A stretch of DNA of 64,000 nucleotides from Nocardioides caeni (GCF_004912195.1 NZ_STGW01000010.1:43268-107267), one strand, 5' to 3'; shown: positions 7,365 through 15,567, numbered from the stretch's first letter. Translations and numbers: made by a program. The notes: generated from the letters alone by a model not told the origin.

Positions 7365-7928
7365 TCACTCGGTCGCGACCTCCGCGGAGTCGACCCCGTG
7401 GTTGACGGCCTCGAGCAACGCGGCGGTGAAGGCGGCCAGGTCGTCCGGCTTGCGGCTGGTGATCAGGTTGCCGTCGACGACGCTGCGCTCGTCGACCCAG
7501 GTGCCGCCGGCGTTCTCGATGTCGGTGCGCAGGCTCGGCCAGGAGGTGAGGCGCCGGTCGCGGACGACGTCGGCCTCGACCAGCGTCCACGGGGCGTGGC
7601 AGATCGCGGCGACGGGCTTGCCGGACTCGACGAAGCCCTTGATGAACGCCACCGCGTCCTCGTCCAGCCGCAGCGCGTCGGGGTTGGCGACCCCGCCGGG
7701 GAGGACGAGCGCGTCGTAGTCGTCGGGTGAGACATCGGCGACCACCGCATCGATGTCCACCTCCTCGGCGCGGTCGAGGTGGTCGAAGGTCTGCGCCGAG
7801 CCGGTCTGCGTGCTCAGCAGCACGGGCTGGTGGCCGGCGTCGGCCACCGCGTCCCACGGCTCGGTCAGCTCGACCCGCTCGGTGCCCTCGGGGGCGATGA
7901 GGAAGGCGATCTGTCGGGACTGGGTCAT
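7365..7928 (-). CDS. PfpI/DJ-1 family type 1 glutamine amidotransferase-like protein
   Basis: A 187-residue DJ-1/PfpI-superfamily protein. The nucleophile elbow is AICHAPWTLVEA with Cys followed by His; an acidic residue that would complete the site is in VELTEPWDAV, and DALVLPGG is the conserved strand before it. Members act as chaperones, glyoxalases or deglycases in stress and are often called general stress protein 18-like. ATG 7928 follows AGAGGAG. A GGGTAC -10 box on this strand (7973-7978) with GACT 16 bp further upstream suggests control by the SigB-like factor encoded at 13602. It is divergent from the DUF6328 operon. Confidence 0.9.
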   Translation of the reverse strand: MTQSRQIAFLIAPEGTERVELTEPWDAVADAGHQPVLLSTQTGSAQTFDHLDRAEEVDIDAVVADVSPDDYDALVLPGGVANPDALRLDEDAVAFIKGFVESGKPVAAICHAPWTLVEADVVRDRRLTSWPSLRTDIENAGGTWVDERSVVDGNLITSRKPDDLAAFTAALLEAVNHGVDSAEVATE

Positions 7929-7972
7929 CTGGTCGTGCTCCTCTTCTGATCGGGTTCGTGGTGACCACGGCA

Positions 7973-7998
7973 GTACCCGCCGACCGTCGGGCGAAGTC
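7973..7998 (-). promoter_or_regulatory. SigB/SigF-type promoter of the PfpI gene
   Basis: On the minus strand GACT (7995-7998) is followed after 16 bp by GGGTAC (7973-7978). The predicted start of transcription is about 40 nt before the Shine-Dalgarno sequence and ATG of the PfpI gene. The same motif pair recurs upstream of several other genes in this island. Confidence 0.55.
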
Positions 7999-8034
7999 CC
8001 CGTGGAGGGTGCCCGATCGGTCTCGTCCCGCAGC

Positions 8035-8059
8035 GGGTGGAGAGCGGCAGGGCGGGTAC
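8035..8059 (+). promoter_or_regulatory. SigB/SigF-type promoter of the DUF6328-NRAMP operon
   Basis: GGGT (8035-8038), a 15-bp spacer and GGGTAC (8054-8059). The -35 half departs from GACT, but spacing and -10 box agree with the other sites. It excludes an in-frame ATG at 8037 as the start and supports ATG 8076. Confidence 0.45.
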
Positions 8060-8075
8060 CTCCATCGCCGTGGAG

Positions 8076-8552
8076 ATGCAGTACGGCGACACGGAGGACT
8101 CGCGGGGCGATCTGTCGATGGCCGAGCGGCTGACCCGCAACTGGAACGAGCTGCTCCAGGAGCTCCGGGTGATGCAGACCGGCGCGCAGATCCTGACCGG
8201 CTTCCTGCTCACCGTGCCGTTCAGCGACCGCTTCGAGCACCTCGACGACACCCAGCGTGTCATCTACCTGTGCGTGATGGTCGGCTCGGTCGTCACCACC
8301 TGCGTCATCGTGGCGCCGGCGTCCTTCCACCGGGTGCTGTTCCGGCAGCGTGAGCGCGACTGGCTGGTCGCCGCGTCCCACCAGTGCGCCCGCGTCGGGC
8401 TCGCCGGCCTCGCGATCGTCAGCACCGGGGTCGTCCTGCTCGTCTTCGACGTCGTGGTCGGTACGACGGCAGGGATCATCGCCGCCACGAGCGTGGTCGT
8501 GCTCTTCGGCAGCCTGTGGCTCGGCCTCCCGCTGGTGGTGAGACGCCGGTGA
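8076..8552 (+). CDS. DUF6328 family four-helix membrane protein
   Basis: A 158-residue membrane protein. After a soluble N-terminus (AERLTRNWNELLQELRVMQTGAQILTGFLLTVPF), four hydrophobic segments follow, with the His-x-x-Leu-Phe-Arg loop SFHRVLFRQRERDWLVAASH between the second and third. This matches the DUF6328 family of actinobacteria, whose role is not known. ATG 8076 is used because the promoter -10 box ends 17 bases upstream and GTGGAG precedes it. It is the first gene of a five-gene run in which each start overlaps the previous stop, ending with the flavoprotein/Rieske gene, so a shared envelope-stress role is likely. Confidence 0.8.
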   Translation: MQYGDTEDSRGDLSMAERLTRNWNELLQELRVMQTGAQILTGFLLTVPFSDRFEHLDDTQRVIYLCVMVGSVVTTCVIVAPASFHRVLFRQRERDWLVAASHQCARVGLAGLAIVSTGVVLLVFDVVVGTTAGIIAATSVVVLFGSLWLGLPLVVRRR

Positions 8553-9001
8553 GCGCGGCGGGCCGGGGCCTGCTCGCGCTTCTCGCGGTCGCCGTCGGCC
8601 TGACCACCTGGACCGGTTGCGCGGTGGTCGACACCCCCGACGAGTCGGCGTGGCGCGACCAGGCCCGCCAGTCGGTCGAGGACGCGTCGAGCGAGGTCCA
8701 GGCGGCCCGGCTGGTGCTGGTGCAGCTCACCGCCGACCGGGTGCCCCAGGCCTATGGCGTGGTGATGCTCGCCGACGCCGAGGAGGCAGCGGGAAAGGTC
8801 GAGGAGTCCCTCGCCGCGGTGCAGGCGCCCGCCCCGGTCCGTCGCCTTTCCGACGACGTCACGGCCCTGCTCGGCCGCGCCGTCGACGCCGTCCGCGCCG
8901 CGCGGGTGGCGGCCGTCGGCGACACCGAGCCGGCCCCGATCGTCCGCACCGACCTCGCGGACGTCCAGCGGCAGCTCGACGCGATGCTGGGGCAGCTGTG
9001 A
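8549..9001 (+). CDS. Small predicted lipoprotein
   Basis: A 150-residue secreted protein starting at GTG 8549, which overlaps the DUF6328 stop. The N-terminus is a signal sequence with a hydrophobic core (LLALLAVAVGLTTW) ending in a lipobox-like TWTGC. The Cys sits near residue 28. The mature part is helical with many Ala, Glu and Gln (SVEDASSEVQAARLVLVQL, AEEAAGKVEESLAAV) and reads like an extended helical bundle. I do not recognise a family. It is membrane-anchored on the outside and co-encoded with the NRAMP-like transporter that begins at its stop codon. Confidence 0.7.
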   Translation: MSAAGRGLLALLAVAVGLTTWTGCAVVDTPDESAWRDQARQSVEDASSEVQAARLVLVQLTADRVPQAYGVVMLADAEEAAGKVEESLAAVQAPAPVRRLSDDVTALLGRAVDAVRAARVAAVGDTEPAPIVRTDLADVQRQLDAMLGQL

Positions 9002-10230
9002 AGCGCTACCTGGCCGTCGCGCTCGGCATCCTGACCGCGATCGGCGGCTTCGTCGACATCGGCGACCTGGTCACCAACGCCCAGGTCGGCGCGCGCTTCG
9101 GGCTGTCCCTCGGCTGGATCGTCGTGATCGGCGTGCTGGGGATCTGCGTGTTCGCCGAAATGTCTGGACGCATCGCTGCGGTCAGCCACCGCGCCACCTT
9201 CGACCTCGTCCGGGAGCGACTCGGCCCGCGGATCGGTCTCCTCAACCTCGTCGGCTCCATGGCCGTCACGCTGCTGACCTTCATCGCCGAGATCGGCGGC
9301 GTGGCACTGGCGCTGCAGTTGGTGACCTCGATCCACCACCTCGCCTGGGTGCCGCTCGTCGCCGTGCTGGTCTGGCTGGTCCTGTGGCGCGCGAAGTTCT
9401 CGGCGATGGAGAACGTCCTCGGACTGCTCGGCCTCACCCTCATCGTGTTCAGCGTCGCGCTCTGGCAGCTCCAGCCCGACTGGGGCGACCTCGGTCGCCA
9501 GCTCGCGCTGGCCGACAAGCCGGCTGGGGAGGCGTGGACGACGTACGCGTTCTTCGCGGTGGCGCTCTTCGGTGCCGCGATGACTCCCTACGAGGTGTTC
9601 TTCTTCTCCTCCGGCGGCGTCGAGGAGCGCTGGACGGTCAAGGACATCCCCACGATGCGCGCCAACGTGTTGATCGGCTTCCCGCTCGGCGGTCTCCTCT
9701 CCCTGTCGATCGCCGGTGCCGCGGCCGTCGTCTACGGACCGCTCGGCATCTCCGTCGAGACGCTGGGCCAGGTGGGTCTCCCGGTCGCGGTCGCCCTGGG
9801 CAAGGTCGGTCTCGCGCTCGCCATCGTCGGTTTCGTCGCAGCCACGTTCGGCGCGGCGTGCGAGACGGGACTGTCGGCCGGCTACAGCCTCGCGCAGTAC
9901 GCCGGCTGGCAGTGGGGCAAGTACGTCAAACCGTCCGTCGCGGGCTCGTTCCACGCCAGCCTCGTGGTCTTCGTGCTCCTTGCGGCCGGAGTGCTGATGA
10001 CCACGGTGGATCCGATCATGGTGACGGAGATGTCGGTGGTCTTCTCGGCGGTCGCGCTGCCGCTCACCTACTTTCCGATCCTGGTCGTGGCCAACGACCC
10101 CGACTACCTCGGCGAGCACACCAACGGCCGCTTCGCCAACGCACTCGGCAGCGGCTACCTCGTGCTCGTCGTGGTGGCGTCGCTGGCCGCGATCCCCCTC
10201 ATGGTGGTGACGAAGATGGGCACGGCATGA
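8998..10230 (+). CDS. NRAMP-related divalent metal transporter with altered metal-site motifs
   Basis: A 410-residue protein with about 11 membrane segments and the fold of the NRAMP (SLC11) family. The two signature motifs are altered. In the first membrane helix the canonical DPGN is D20-I-G-D23 (FVDIGDLVTNAQVG). In the sixth, the canonical Met-Pro-His is T196-P197-Y198 (GAAMTPYEVFFFSS), so the soft methionine ligand and the histidine are both gone. Loss of that Met is associated with relatives carrying ions other than Mn/Fe, so the substrate here is open; Mg or a non-metal solute is possible. GTG 8998 overlaps the lipoprotein stop, and the PRC-barrel gene overlaps its own stop. Confidence 0.85.
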   Translation: MKRYLAVALGILTAIGGFVDIGDLVTNAQVGARFGLSLGWIVVIGVLGICVFAEMSGRIAAVSHRATFDLVRERLGPRIGLLNLVGSMAVTLLTFIAEIGGVALALQLVTSIHHLAWVPLVAVLVWLVLWRAKFSAMENVLGLLGLTLIVFSVALWQLQPDWGDLGRQLALADKPAGEAWTTYAFFAVALFGAAMTPYEVFFFSSGGVEERWTVKDIPTMRANVLIGFPLGGLLSLSIAGAAAVVYGPLGISVETLGQVGLPVAVALGKVGLALAIVGFVAATFGAACETGLSAGYSLAQYAGWQWGKYVKPSVAGSFHASLVVFVLLAAGVLMTTVDPIMVTEMSVVFSAVALPLTYFPILVVANDPDYLGEHTNGRFANALGSGYLVLVVVASLAAIPLMVVTKMGTA

Positions 10231-10901
10231 CCGCGCGCGGCGGCTACGACGCCGCGCTCCACCTCCTCGACCGACAGATCGTCGACGCCGACGGTCTGCT
10301 CGTTGGCAAGGTCGACGACGTCGAGCTGACCGAGGATCCCGACGGCGCGCTGGTCCCGACCGGGCTGCTGATCGGTCTCGCGGCGCTGCTGCCGCGGGTC
10401 AGCCCCTGGCTCCACCACCGGTGGGTGCGGATGGCGCCGCAGGAGGCGCGCCGCACCACACCCAGTGCGATCGACATCGACGTCGTCGACGAGATCGCCA
10501 GCGAGATCCGGCTCGGGGTCGCCCGCGACGGACTGGTGCGCGCCCGCGCCGACGGTCCCCACGAACCCGTCCGTCGGACGTTGCGGGACCTGCTCGAAAT
10601 GGACGTGCTCCTGCCCGACCGGACCCTGCGCGTCCTCGACGTCCGGCTGTCGCACCGTGGCGCCGACGACCGGCCCCGCGTCGCGGCGCTGCTCGTCGGC
10701 CACGGCCGGCCCGGCACCTATCTCGGCTACGAGCGTTCCCCCGAGCGTGGGCCGTGGCTGGTGGCCACGGTGATCCGGTGGTGGCACCGGGGCTCGCGCT
10801 TCGTCGAGCTCGGGCCGGGCGTCGAGCTCGACTGGGAGCGCCGCTGCGTGCGGGTCGCCTCCGACGTACCCCTCGCCGACCCGTGGGAGGCCGACCGATG
10901 A
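10227..10901 (+). CDS. PRC-barrel domain protein (two barrels)
   Basis: A 224-residue soluble protein with two PRC-barrel-like units. The first is LLDRQIVDADGLLVGKVDDVELTEDPDG (residues 10-40). The second (about 120-150) contains TLRDLLEMDVLLPDRTLRVLDVRLSH. A Trp-rich C-terminus follows (WLVATVIRWWHRGSRFVELGPG). PRC-barrels are small beta-barrels found in ribosome maturation and in membrane-associated or signalling proteins. Overlap of start and stop codons with both neighbours ties it to the NRAMP-like transporter, so it is probably a cytoplasmic accessory or regulatory subunit of that transporter. Confidence 0.8.
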   Translation: MTARGGYDAALHLLDRQIVDADGLLVGKVDDVELTEDPDGALVPTGLLIGLAALLPRVSPWLHHRWVRMAPQEARRTTPSAIDIDVVDEIASEIRLGVARDGLVRARADGPHEPVRRTLRDLLEMDVLLPDRTLRVLDVRLSHRGADDRPRVAALLVGHGRPGTYLGYERSPERGPWLVATVIRWWHRGSRFVELGPGVELDWERRCVRVASDVPLADPWEADR

Positions 10902-12376
10902 GCCGCACGCCCTGGGAGCGGACCGCACCGCCGCGACCCGGCACCGACCTGCCCGACCGTGTCGACACGGTCGTCGTCGGAGCGGGGATCACGGGCCTCT
11001 GCACCGCCTTGCTGCTGGCCCGGGCCGGGCAGCAGGTCCTGGTCCTCGAGGCGGGTCGCGTGGGCGCCCTGGCCTCCGGCCTCAACACCGGCAAGGTGTC
11101 GCTGCTGCAGGGCACCCGGCTCTCGAGCCTGCTCGCGCGCCATCCCCGCGACGTCGTCCGCGCGCACCTGGAGGCGCAGCGGCAGGGGCTCGACTGGCTC
11201 GCCGACTTCTGCGAGGAGCACCTCGCCGTCGATCGTCACGAGCGCACGCCCGCGATGACCTACGCCGCCACGCCGGCCGAGGTCGAGCGGGTCGAGGCCG
11301 AGCTGCGTGCCGGTGTCGAGCTCGGTCTGCCGCTGGAGTGGGAGGACCGCCTCGAGGTCCCGTTCGACGTGCATGGGGCGGCGGTGCTGGCGGACCAGCT
11401 CCAGCTTGACCCGATGGCACTGGTCGAGGCCCTCGCCGTCGAGGTCGAGAGGCGCGGGGGCCGCATCGCCGAGGACAGCAGGGTCGTCGACGTGTCGTGG
11501 GCCCGGCGCCCGACCGTGCGGATCGAGGACGGACGGCGGTTGCGGGGACGACAGGTCGTGCTCGCGACGGGGACGCCGATCCTCGACCGCGGCCTGCACT
11601 TCGCCCGGGTCGAGGCGCAGCGCTCCTACCTGCTGGCCCACGAGGGCGCGGGGACCGTCCCGGGCATGATGTTGAGCGCGGGCTCGACCCCGCGCTCGTT
11701 GCGCAACGCTCCCGGCGGCGTGCTGCTCGTCGGCGGTGCGGGCCACGTGGTCGGACGGGGCGGCTCCGAGCTCGAGGGGCTGGACGAGCTGCGCGGGTGG
11801 GTCGGGTCGACGTACCCCGACGCCCGCGAGACCCACGCCTGGTCGGCTCAGGACTACTCGTCGCACGACGGCCTCCCCTTCGTCGGCGCCCTCCCGCGGG
11901 GCCTCGGCCGCATCCACGTGGCGACCGGCTATGACAAGTGGGGGCTCGCCAACGGGGTGGCCGCGTCCCTGCGCATCACCGGCGCGATCCTCGGGGCTCC
12001 TCCCGAGTGGGCGCGGCCGCTGGAGCGGGGTGTCACAAGGGTCGCCGGTCCGTCGGCTGCCTGGTCCCTGCTGCGCCGCAATCTCGCCACGGGTGTGGTC
12101 GCGACCGATCGCCTCGGCCGGGCAGCCATCCGCCCCGTGTCACCCGACGACACGGCAGAGGTCGAGGGGCAGGTCGGCCGCGACGGCCTCGACCCGCGCC
12201 CGGTGGGCGTGACCGGCGAGTGTGCCGTCCGCGCCGTGTGCACCCACCTCGGAGGGACGCTGCGCTGGAACGACGCCGAGTCCACGTGGGACTGTCCGCT
12301 GCACGGCTCGCGGTTCACCGACGACGGCCGGGTGATCGAGGGCCCCGCCGTGCGGCCCCTGCGCCGGCTCGACTGA
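10898..12376 (+). CDS. FAD-dependent oxidoreductase with C-terminal Rieske [2Fe-2S] domain
   Basis: A 492-residue fusion. Residues 20-390 form a DAO-type flavoprotein: dinucleotide motif VVVGAGITGLCTALLLARAG, GxG-containing second FAD site and C-terminal GLGRIHVATGYDKWGLANGV. Residues about 400-492 are a Rieske domain with both ligand pairs visible, Cys-Thr-His (VCTHLGG) and Cys-Pro-Leu-His (DCPLHGSRF). This architecture is that of Bacillus YhfW. It probably moves electrons between an amine-like or other reduced substrate and the [2Fe-2S] cluster; the substrate is unknown. It is the last gene of the operon, its ATG overlapping the PRC-barrel stop. Confidence 0.85.
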   Translation: MSRTPWERTAPPRPGTDLPDRVDTVVVGAGITGLCTALLLARAGQQVLVLEAGRVGALASGLNTGKVSLLQGTRLSSLLARHPRDVVRAHLEAQRQGLDWLADFCEEHLAVDRHERTPAMTYAATPAEVERVEAELRAGVELGLPLEWEDRLEVPFDVHGAAVLADQLQLDPMALVEALAVEVERRGGRIAEDSRVVDVSWARRPTVRIEDGRRLRGRQVVLATGTPILDRGLHFARVEAQRSYLLAHEGAGTVPGMMLSAGSTPRSLRNAPGGVLLVGGAGHVVGRGGSELEGLDELRGWVGSTYPDARETHAWSAQDYSSHDGLPFVGALPRGLGRIHVATGYDKWGLANGVAASLRITGAILGAPPEWARPLERGVTRVAGPSAAWSLLRRNLATGVVATDRLGRAAIRPVSPDDTAEVEGQVGRDGLDPRPVGVTGECAVRAVCTHLGGTLRWNDAESTWDCPLHGSRFTDDGRVIEGPAVRPLRRLD

Positions 12377-12395
12377 CCCTGTGGCCAACGGGTAC
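12371..12395 (+). promoter_or_regulatory. SigB/SigF-type promoter before the acidic protein/GAF-ANTAR pair
   Basis: GACT (12371-12374), a 15-bp spacer and GGGTAC (12390-12395). It overlaps the stop of the flavoprotein gene and lies 37 bp before ATG 12432. It is one of three sites here with the exact GACT-N15-GGGTAC/T form. Confidence 0.6.
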
Positions 12396-12431
12396 CTCCA
12401 GGTCGACGCCCGACACGAGAGGAGAAGCACC

Positions 12432-12665
12432 ATGGACGCACAGGAGCAGCACGCAGCGGAGACGCAGGAGACCGCACAGGGCCGCCCGGGGACGGACGAG
12501 GACGTGCAGAGCGACCCGCACCTCGACGACCCACGCGACCAGCGTGACGAGGACGGCGACGAGCAGACCGACGAGGGAGCCTCGTCGGACTGGAGCTCGG
12601 AGGGCGGCGCCACGCCCGACGGACCTGCCACCGCCGAGAGCGCCGCGCACGAGGCGGGCGGATGA
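12432..12665 (+). CDS. Small acidic, probably disordered protein (77 aa)
   Basis: A 77-residue protein almost without hydrophobic residues and rich in Asp, Glu, Gln, Ser and Thr (for example DEDVQSDPHLDDPRDQRDED). No fold is expected and no family is recognised. ATG 12432 has a good Shine-Dalgarno sequence (GAGAGGAGAAGCACC before the ATG), and its stop overlaps the GAF-ANTAR start (ATGA), so it is translated and coupled to it. Highly acidic stress-induced hydrophilic proteins of this size are common in actinobacterial general-stress regulons; a protective or chaperone-like role is a guess. Confidence 0.65.
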   Translation: MDAQEQHAAETQETAQGRPGTDEDVQSDPHLDDPRDQRDEDGDEQTDEGASSDWSSEGGATPDGPATAESAAHEAGG

Positions 12666-13390
12666 CGGACGAGGGATCCCGGGAGGCAGCGCACTTCGCG
12701 CGGCTGAGCGCCGACCTGCTGCCCGACCTCGACCCGGAGGCCACCGGCGAGCGCGTGTGCCGCCTGGCACTGGTCACCGTCCCGGCGGGCGACTTCTGCA
12801 GCCTCACCGTCCGGCGGCGGCGCGGGCGGTTGGAGACGTTGGCGGAGACCGACGAGCTGGCGGGACAGTGCGACGCCCTGCAATACGAGCTCGGCGAAGG
12901 CCCGTGCATGGAGTCGGCCCTCGAGGACCAGCCTTTCCTCGTGCCCTCCACCGCGACCGACCCGCGATGGCCCCGGTGGGGCCCGAAGGTCGCCGAGCTC
13001 GGCGCGCACGGAATCGTCAGTGTCCAGCTGAAGGCACCGCCCTGGCAGCGCAGCCCGGAGCCGCTCGGTGCGATCAACATCTACTGCCGGGAGCGAGGGG
13101 TGTTGAGCGAGGAGGACCTGCGTCGCGCACGGCTCTTCGCTGTCCCCGCCGCGCAGGCGCTGGCCCTGACCCGCCTCGCCCGCGGCCTCGACGAGGCCGT
13201 CGAGTCACGGCACCGGATCGGGCTGGCCCAGGGGATCCTCATGCAGCGCTTCGGCATCGACCCCGACGCCGCCTTCGGTCTGCTCGAGCGCCGTGCGAGC
13301 GAGAGCAACACCAAGCTGCGTGACGTCGCCGCGGAGATCGTCGCCGAGGGCGGCTTGCCGCAGGCCGACAACGCGCGACCCCGCGGATGA
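12662..13390 (+). CDS. GAF-ANTAR transcription antitermination regulator
   Basis: A 242-residue cytoplasmic regulator. A GAF sensor domain covers about residues 20-165 (ELGEGPCMESALEDQPFLVPS, LGAINIYCRE). An ANTAR RNA-binding domain covers 175-235, with the conserved three-helix pattern SRHRIGLAQGILMQRFGIDPDAAFGLLERRASESNTKLRDVAAEIV. ANTAR proteins bind paired RNA hexaloop hairpins and prevent termination. The GAF ligand is unknown. ATG 12662 overlaps the stop of the acidic protein. Its position between that gene and the SigB-type sigma gene suggests a role in the general stress response. Confidence 0.9.
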   Translation: MTDEGSREAAHFARLSADLLPDLDPEATGERVCRLALVTVPAGDFCSLTVRRRRGRLETLAETDELAGQCDALQYELGEGPCMESALEDQPFLVPSTATDPRWPRWGPKVAELGAHGIVSVQLKAPPWQRSPEPLGAINIYCRERGVLSEEDLRRARLFAVPAAQALALTRLARGLDEAVESRHRIGLAQGILMQRFGIDPDAAFGLLERRASESNTKLRDVAAEIVAEGGLPQADNARPRG

Positions 13391-13601
13391 GGCGGCTGAG
13401 GCGGCTGAGTCCGTCGCTTCGGCGATCGACAACGGCGGTCACATTCAGTGCTCGATGCCCGAGCGCGGCCGAAACATACGTCTGGTCATTTGCCCGCGAG
13501 CAGGACTAGGTTCGAGGCGACACCACCGCTCGTCGGAGGTGTCTTCCCCACTCGCTGCAGCCACCGGCGAGCCATCCCGCCCACCCTCTCGGGAGTGCGC
13601 C

Positions 13602-14471
13602 ATGGTTCGTAATGAGTCCCACCCCTCTGCCACCTCCTACGACGACATCAGTCGCGAGGACCGTCGGCGGCTCACCGCCCAGTTGTGGGCCGAGGTCCCG
13701 CACGCGGGGCGCGAGGAGCGCTCTGCGCTGATCGACGAGATCATCCTCCTCAACGTCTGCGTGGCGCGCTCCATCGCCGGCCGCTACCGCGATCGCGGCA
13801 TCGCGCTGGAGGACCTCGAGCAGGTGGCCCAGGCCGCCCTCGTCCGCGCGGCGCACCACTACGACCCGGAGCGCGGCGACTTCCTGTCCTACGTCGTCCC
13901 CAGCATCCGCGGCGAGCTGCGCCGCCACTTCCGCGACCACGGCTGGGTGGTGCGTCCGCCCCGGCGACTGCAGGAGCTGCGCCCGCTGGTGTGGGCCGAG
14001 AGTGACCGGCAGACGGCCACTGGCGAGACGCCGACCGGCAGGTCGATCGCCGACCAGCTGGGGGTGCCGGCCGAGGAGGTCATGGACGTGCTGGCCATGC
14101 AGGGCTGCTTCGTCCCACGCTCGCTGGACGTGACCGTCGGCGACAACGACGACCTGCGGCTGGCGGACCTGCTCGAGGACCCGACGAGTGGCGACGGCGA
14201 GGCGGCCGCCGAGGCACGGGTCATGCTGCGGCCCGCGATCGACCGGCTCAAGCCACGCGACCAGCAGGTGCTGCGGATGCGCTTCTTCGAGCAGCTGACC
14301 CAGCGCGAGATCGCCGACTCCCTGGGCGTGACGCAGACCCAGGTCTCACGTCTGCTGGCGCGGATCCTGCGCGACCTCCGCCGCTCGATCGACAGCGAGG
14401 ACGAGCCGGCCACGTCCGCCCCCCGCCGCGTCAGCGGCGGCCACACCACGGAGATCGCCGCGACAGGCTGA
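13602..14471 (+). CDS. SigB/SigF/SigG-family RNA polymerase sigma factor
   Basis: A 289-residue stress-type sigma factor. Region 2 reads NVCVARSIAGRYRDRGIALEDLEQVAQAALVRAAHHYDPERGDFLSYVVPSIRGELRRHFRDHGWVVRPPRRLQEL, the SigB/F signature. Region 3 has SIADQLGVPAEEV. Region 4 has LKPRDQQVLRMRFFEQLTQREIADSLGVTQTQVSRLLARIL. This family recognises GTTT-like -35 and GGGTA -10 boxes and is normally held by an anti-sigma kinase, but no anti-sigma or anti-anti-sigma gene is visible within 10 kb. ATG 13602 has GGGAG nearby. A TAGGTT box (13509-13514) could be its own promoter. It probably drives the GACT/GGGTAC genes around it. Confidence 0.9.
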   Translation: MVRNESHPSATSYDDISREDRRRLTAQLWAEVPHAGREERSALIDEIILLNVCVARSIAGRYRDRGIALEDLEQVAQAALVRAAHHYDPERGDFLSYVVPSIRGELRRHFRDHGWVVRPPRRLQELRPLVWAESDRQTATGETPTGRSIADQLGVPAEEVMDVLAMQGCFVPRSLDVTVGDNDDLRLADLLEDPTSGDGEAAAEARVMLRPAIDRLKPRDQQVLRMRFFEQLTQREIADSLGVTQTQVSRLLARILRDLRRSIDSEDEPATSAPRRVSGGHTTEIAATG

Positions 14472-14496
14472 GGCTGTCCCCCGCCGGGCGGGGTAC
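14472..14496 (+). promoter_or_regulatory. SigB/SigF-type promoter-like site after the sigma gene
   Basis: GGCT (14472-14475), 15 bp, GGGTAC (14491-14496), starting at the sigma-factor stop. It lies about 170 bp before the SDR gene, upstream of the hairpin at 14547-14595, and may give a second, leader-containing SDR transcript. Confidence 0.4.
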
Positions 14497-14546
14497 CTGA
14501 GCAGGGCGCCGGCGCTGTGTGGGGAAGCGCCGGCGTCCGGGGCCAC

Positions 14547-14595
14547 GGTGACCGTGGCGCCCTCCCGTACGCCGTGTGAGGGCACCACGGTCACC
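14547..14595. terminator. Long hairpin between the sigma gene and the SDR gene
   Basis: GGTGACCGTGG-C-GCCCTC (14547-14564) pairs with GAGGGC-A-CCACGGTCACC (14578-14595) with one mismatch and a 13-base loop. No T-run follows. It may end the sigma-factor transcript, or form in the leader of a transcript starting at 14491. Confidence 0.5.
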
Positions 14596-14629
14596 GGCCC
14601 TCCGCCCGGGGCGCCCGGGCTCGCGGCCC

Positions 14630-14654
14630 GACTCCCGACCGGCTCAACGGGTAT
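14630..14654 (+). promoter_or_regulatory. SigB/SigF-type promoter of the SDR gene
   Basis: GACT (14630-14633), 15 bp, GGGTAT (14649-14654), with the SDR ATG nine bases later. Transcription would start at or just before the ATG, giving a near-leaderless mRNA. Confidence 0.6.
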
Positions 14655-14663
14655 CGGTGGGTC

Positions 14664-15527
14664 ATGGACGACGACCTCCAGTTCCCAGCCCAGCAGCAGC
14701 AGCCCCCGGGGTCGACCGAGGCGATGGACCCGGTCCCCGACCACGGCGAGGACTCCTACGTCGGCCACGACCGTCTCGCCGGCCAGGTCGCCCTCGTCAC
14801 CGGCGGTGACTCCGGCATCGGTCGGGCAGTGGCCATCGCCTACGCCCGTGAGGGCGCCGACGTCGCCTTCACGTATCTCTCCGAGGAGCAGGAGGACGCA
14901 GACGCCACCCGCGACCTGGTCGAGGCAGCGGGTCGCCGGGCCCTGCCGCTGGCCCTCGACCTGCGCGAGCGCGCCACCTGTGACGAAGCCGTCCAGCGGA
15001 CGGTGGCCGACCTCGGCGGTCTCGACGTCCTCGTCAACAACGCCGGCTACCAGATGGCGCGCGACGACACCCTGGAGGACTACGACGACGAGCGGATCGA
15101 CCGGACCTTCAAGACCAACCTCTATGCGTTGCTGTGGCTGTCGCGGGCCGCGATCCCGCACCTGAGGAAGCGGCCCGGCTGCATCATCAACAACAGCTCG
15201 ATCCAGGCCTACGACCCTTCCGACAGCCTGCTCGACTACGCCGCGACGAAGGCCGCGATCAACAACTTCACGGTCAACCTGGCCGGACAGCTGGGACCTG
15301 ACGGCATCCGCGTCAACGCGGTGGCACCCGGGCCGATCTGGACGCCCCTGCAGCCCGCGACCCAGAAGACCGAGAAGGTGAAGCACTTCGGCGCCGACAC
15401 CCCGCTGGGACGGGCCGGACGGCCGGCCGAGGTGGCGCCGGCCTTCGTCTTCCTCGCCTCGCCGGCCGACGCGTCGTACGTCTCCGGCACGGTGCTGGGC
15501 GTCACCGGGGGCAAGCCGGTCTTCTGA
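14664..15527 (+). CDS. Short-chain dehydrogenase/reductase (general-stress type, YghA/YdaD-like)
   Basis: A 287-residue classical SDR with the extended N-terminus (QFPAQQQQPPGSTEAMDPVPDHGEDSYVG) typical of the YghA/YdaD/YhdF stress group. The cofactor motif is TGGDSGIG, the Asn motif is NNAG, and the catalytic set is Ser with Tyr-x-x-x-Lys (YAATKAA). It contains DGIRVNAVAPGPIWTPLQPA and ends VSGTVLGVTGGKPVF. Members reduce aldehydes or sugars with NAD(P)H; the substrate is not known. ATG 14664 follows the -10 box directly. The homologous Bacillus genes belong to the SigB regulon, which agrees with the promoter seen here. Confidence 0.9.
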   Translation: MDDDLQFPAQQQQPPGSTEAMDPVPDHGEDSYVGHDRLAGQVALVTGGDSGIGRAVAIAYAREGADVAFTYLSEEQEDADATRDLVEAAGRRALPLALDLRERATCDEAVQRTVADLGGLDVLVNNAGYQMARDDTLEDYDDERIDRTFKTNLYALLWLSRAAIPHLRKRPGCIINNSSIQAYDPSDSLLDYAATKAAINNFTVNLAGQLGPDGIRVNAVAPGPIWTPLQPATQKTEKVKHFGADTPLGRAGRPAEVAPAFVFLASPADASYVSGTVLGVTGGKPVF

Positions 15528-15542
15528 CCCGGATCCGGATCT

Positions 15543-15567
15543 GACTGTCGGGTTCGCCACCGGGTAC
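15543..15567 (+). promoter_or_regulatory. SigB/SigF-type promoter before the 89-aa protein
   Basis: GACT (15543-15546), 15 bp, GGGTAC (15562-15567). A 38-nt leader with GGAGACGGAGGAG precedes ATG 15605. Confidence 0.6.
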
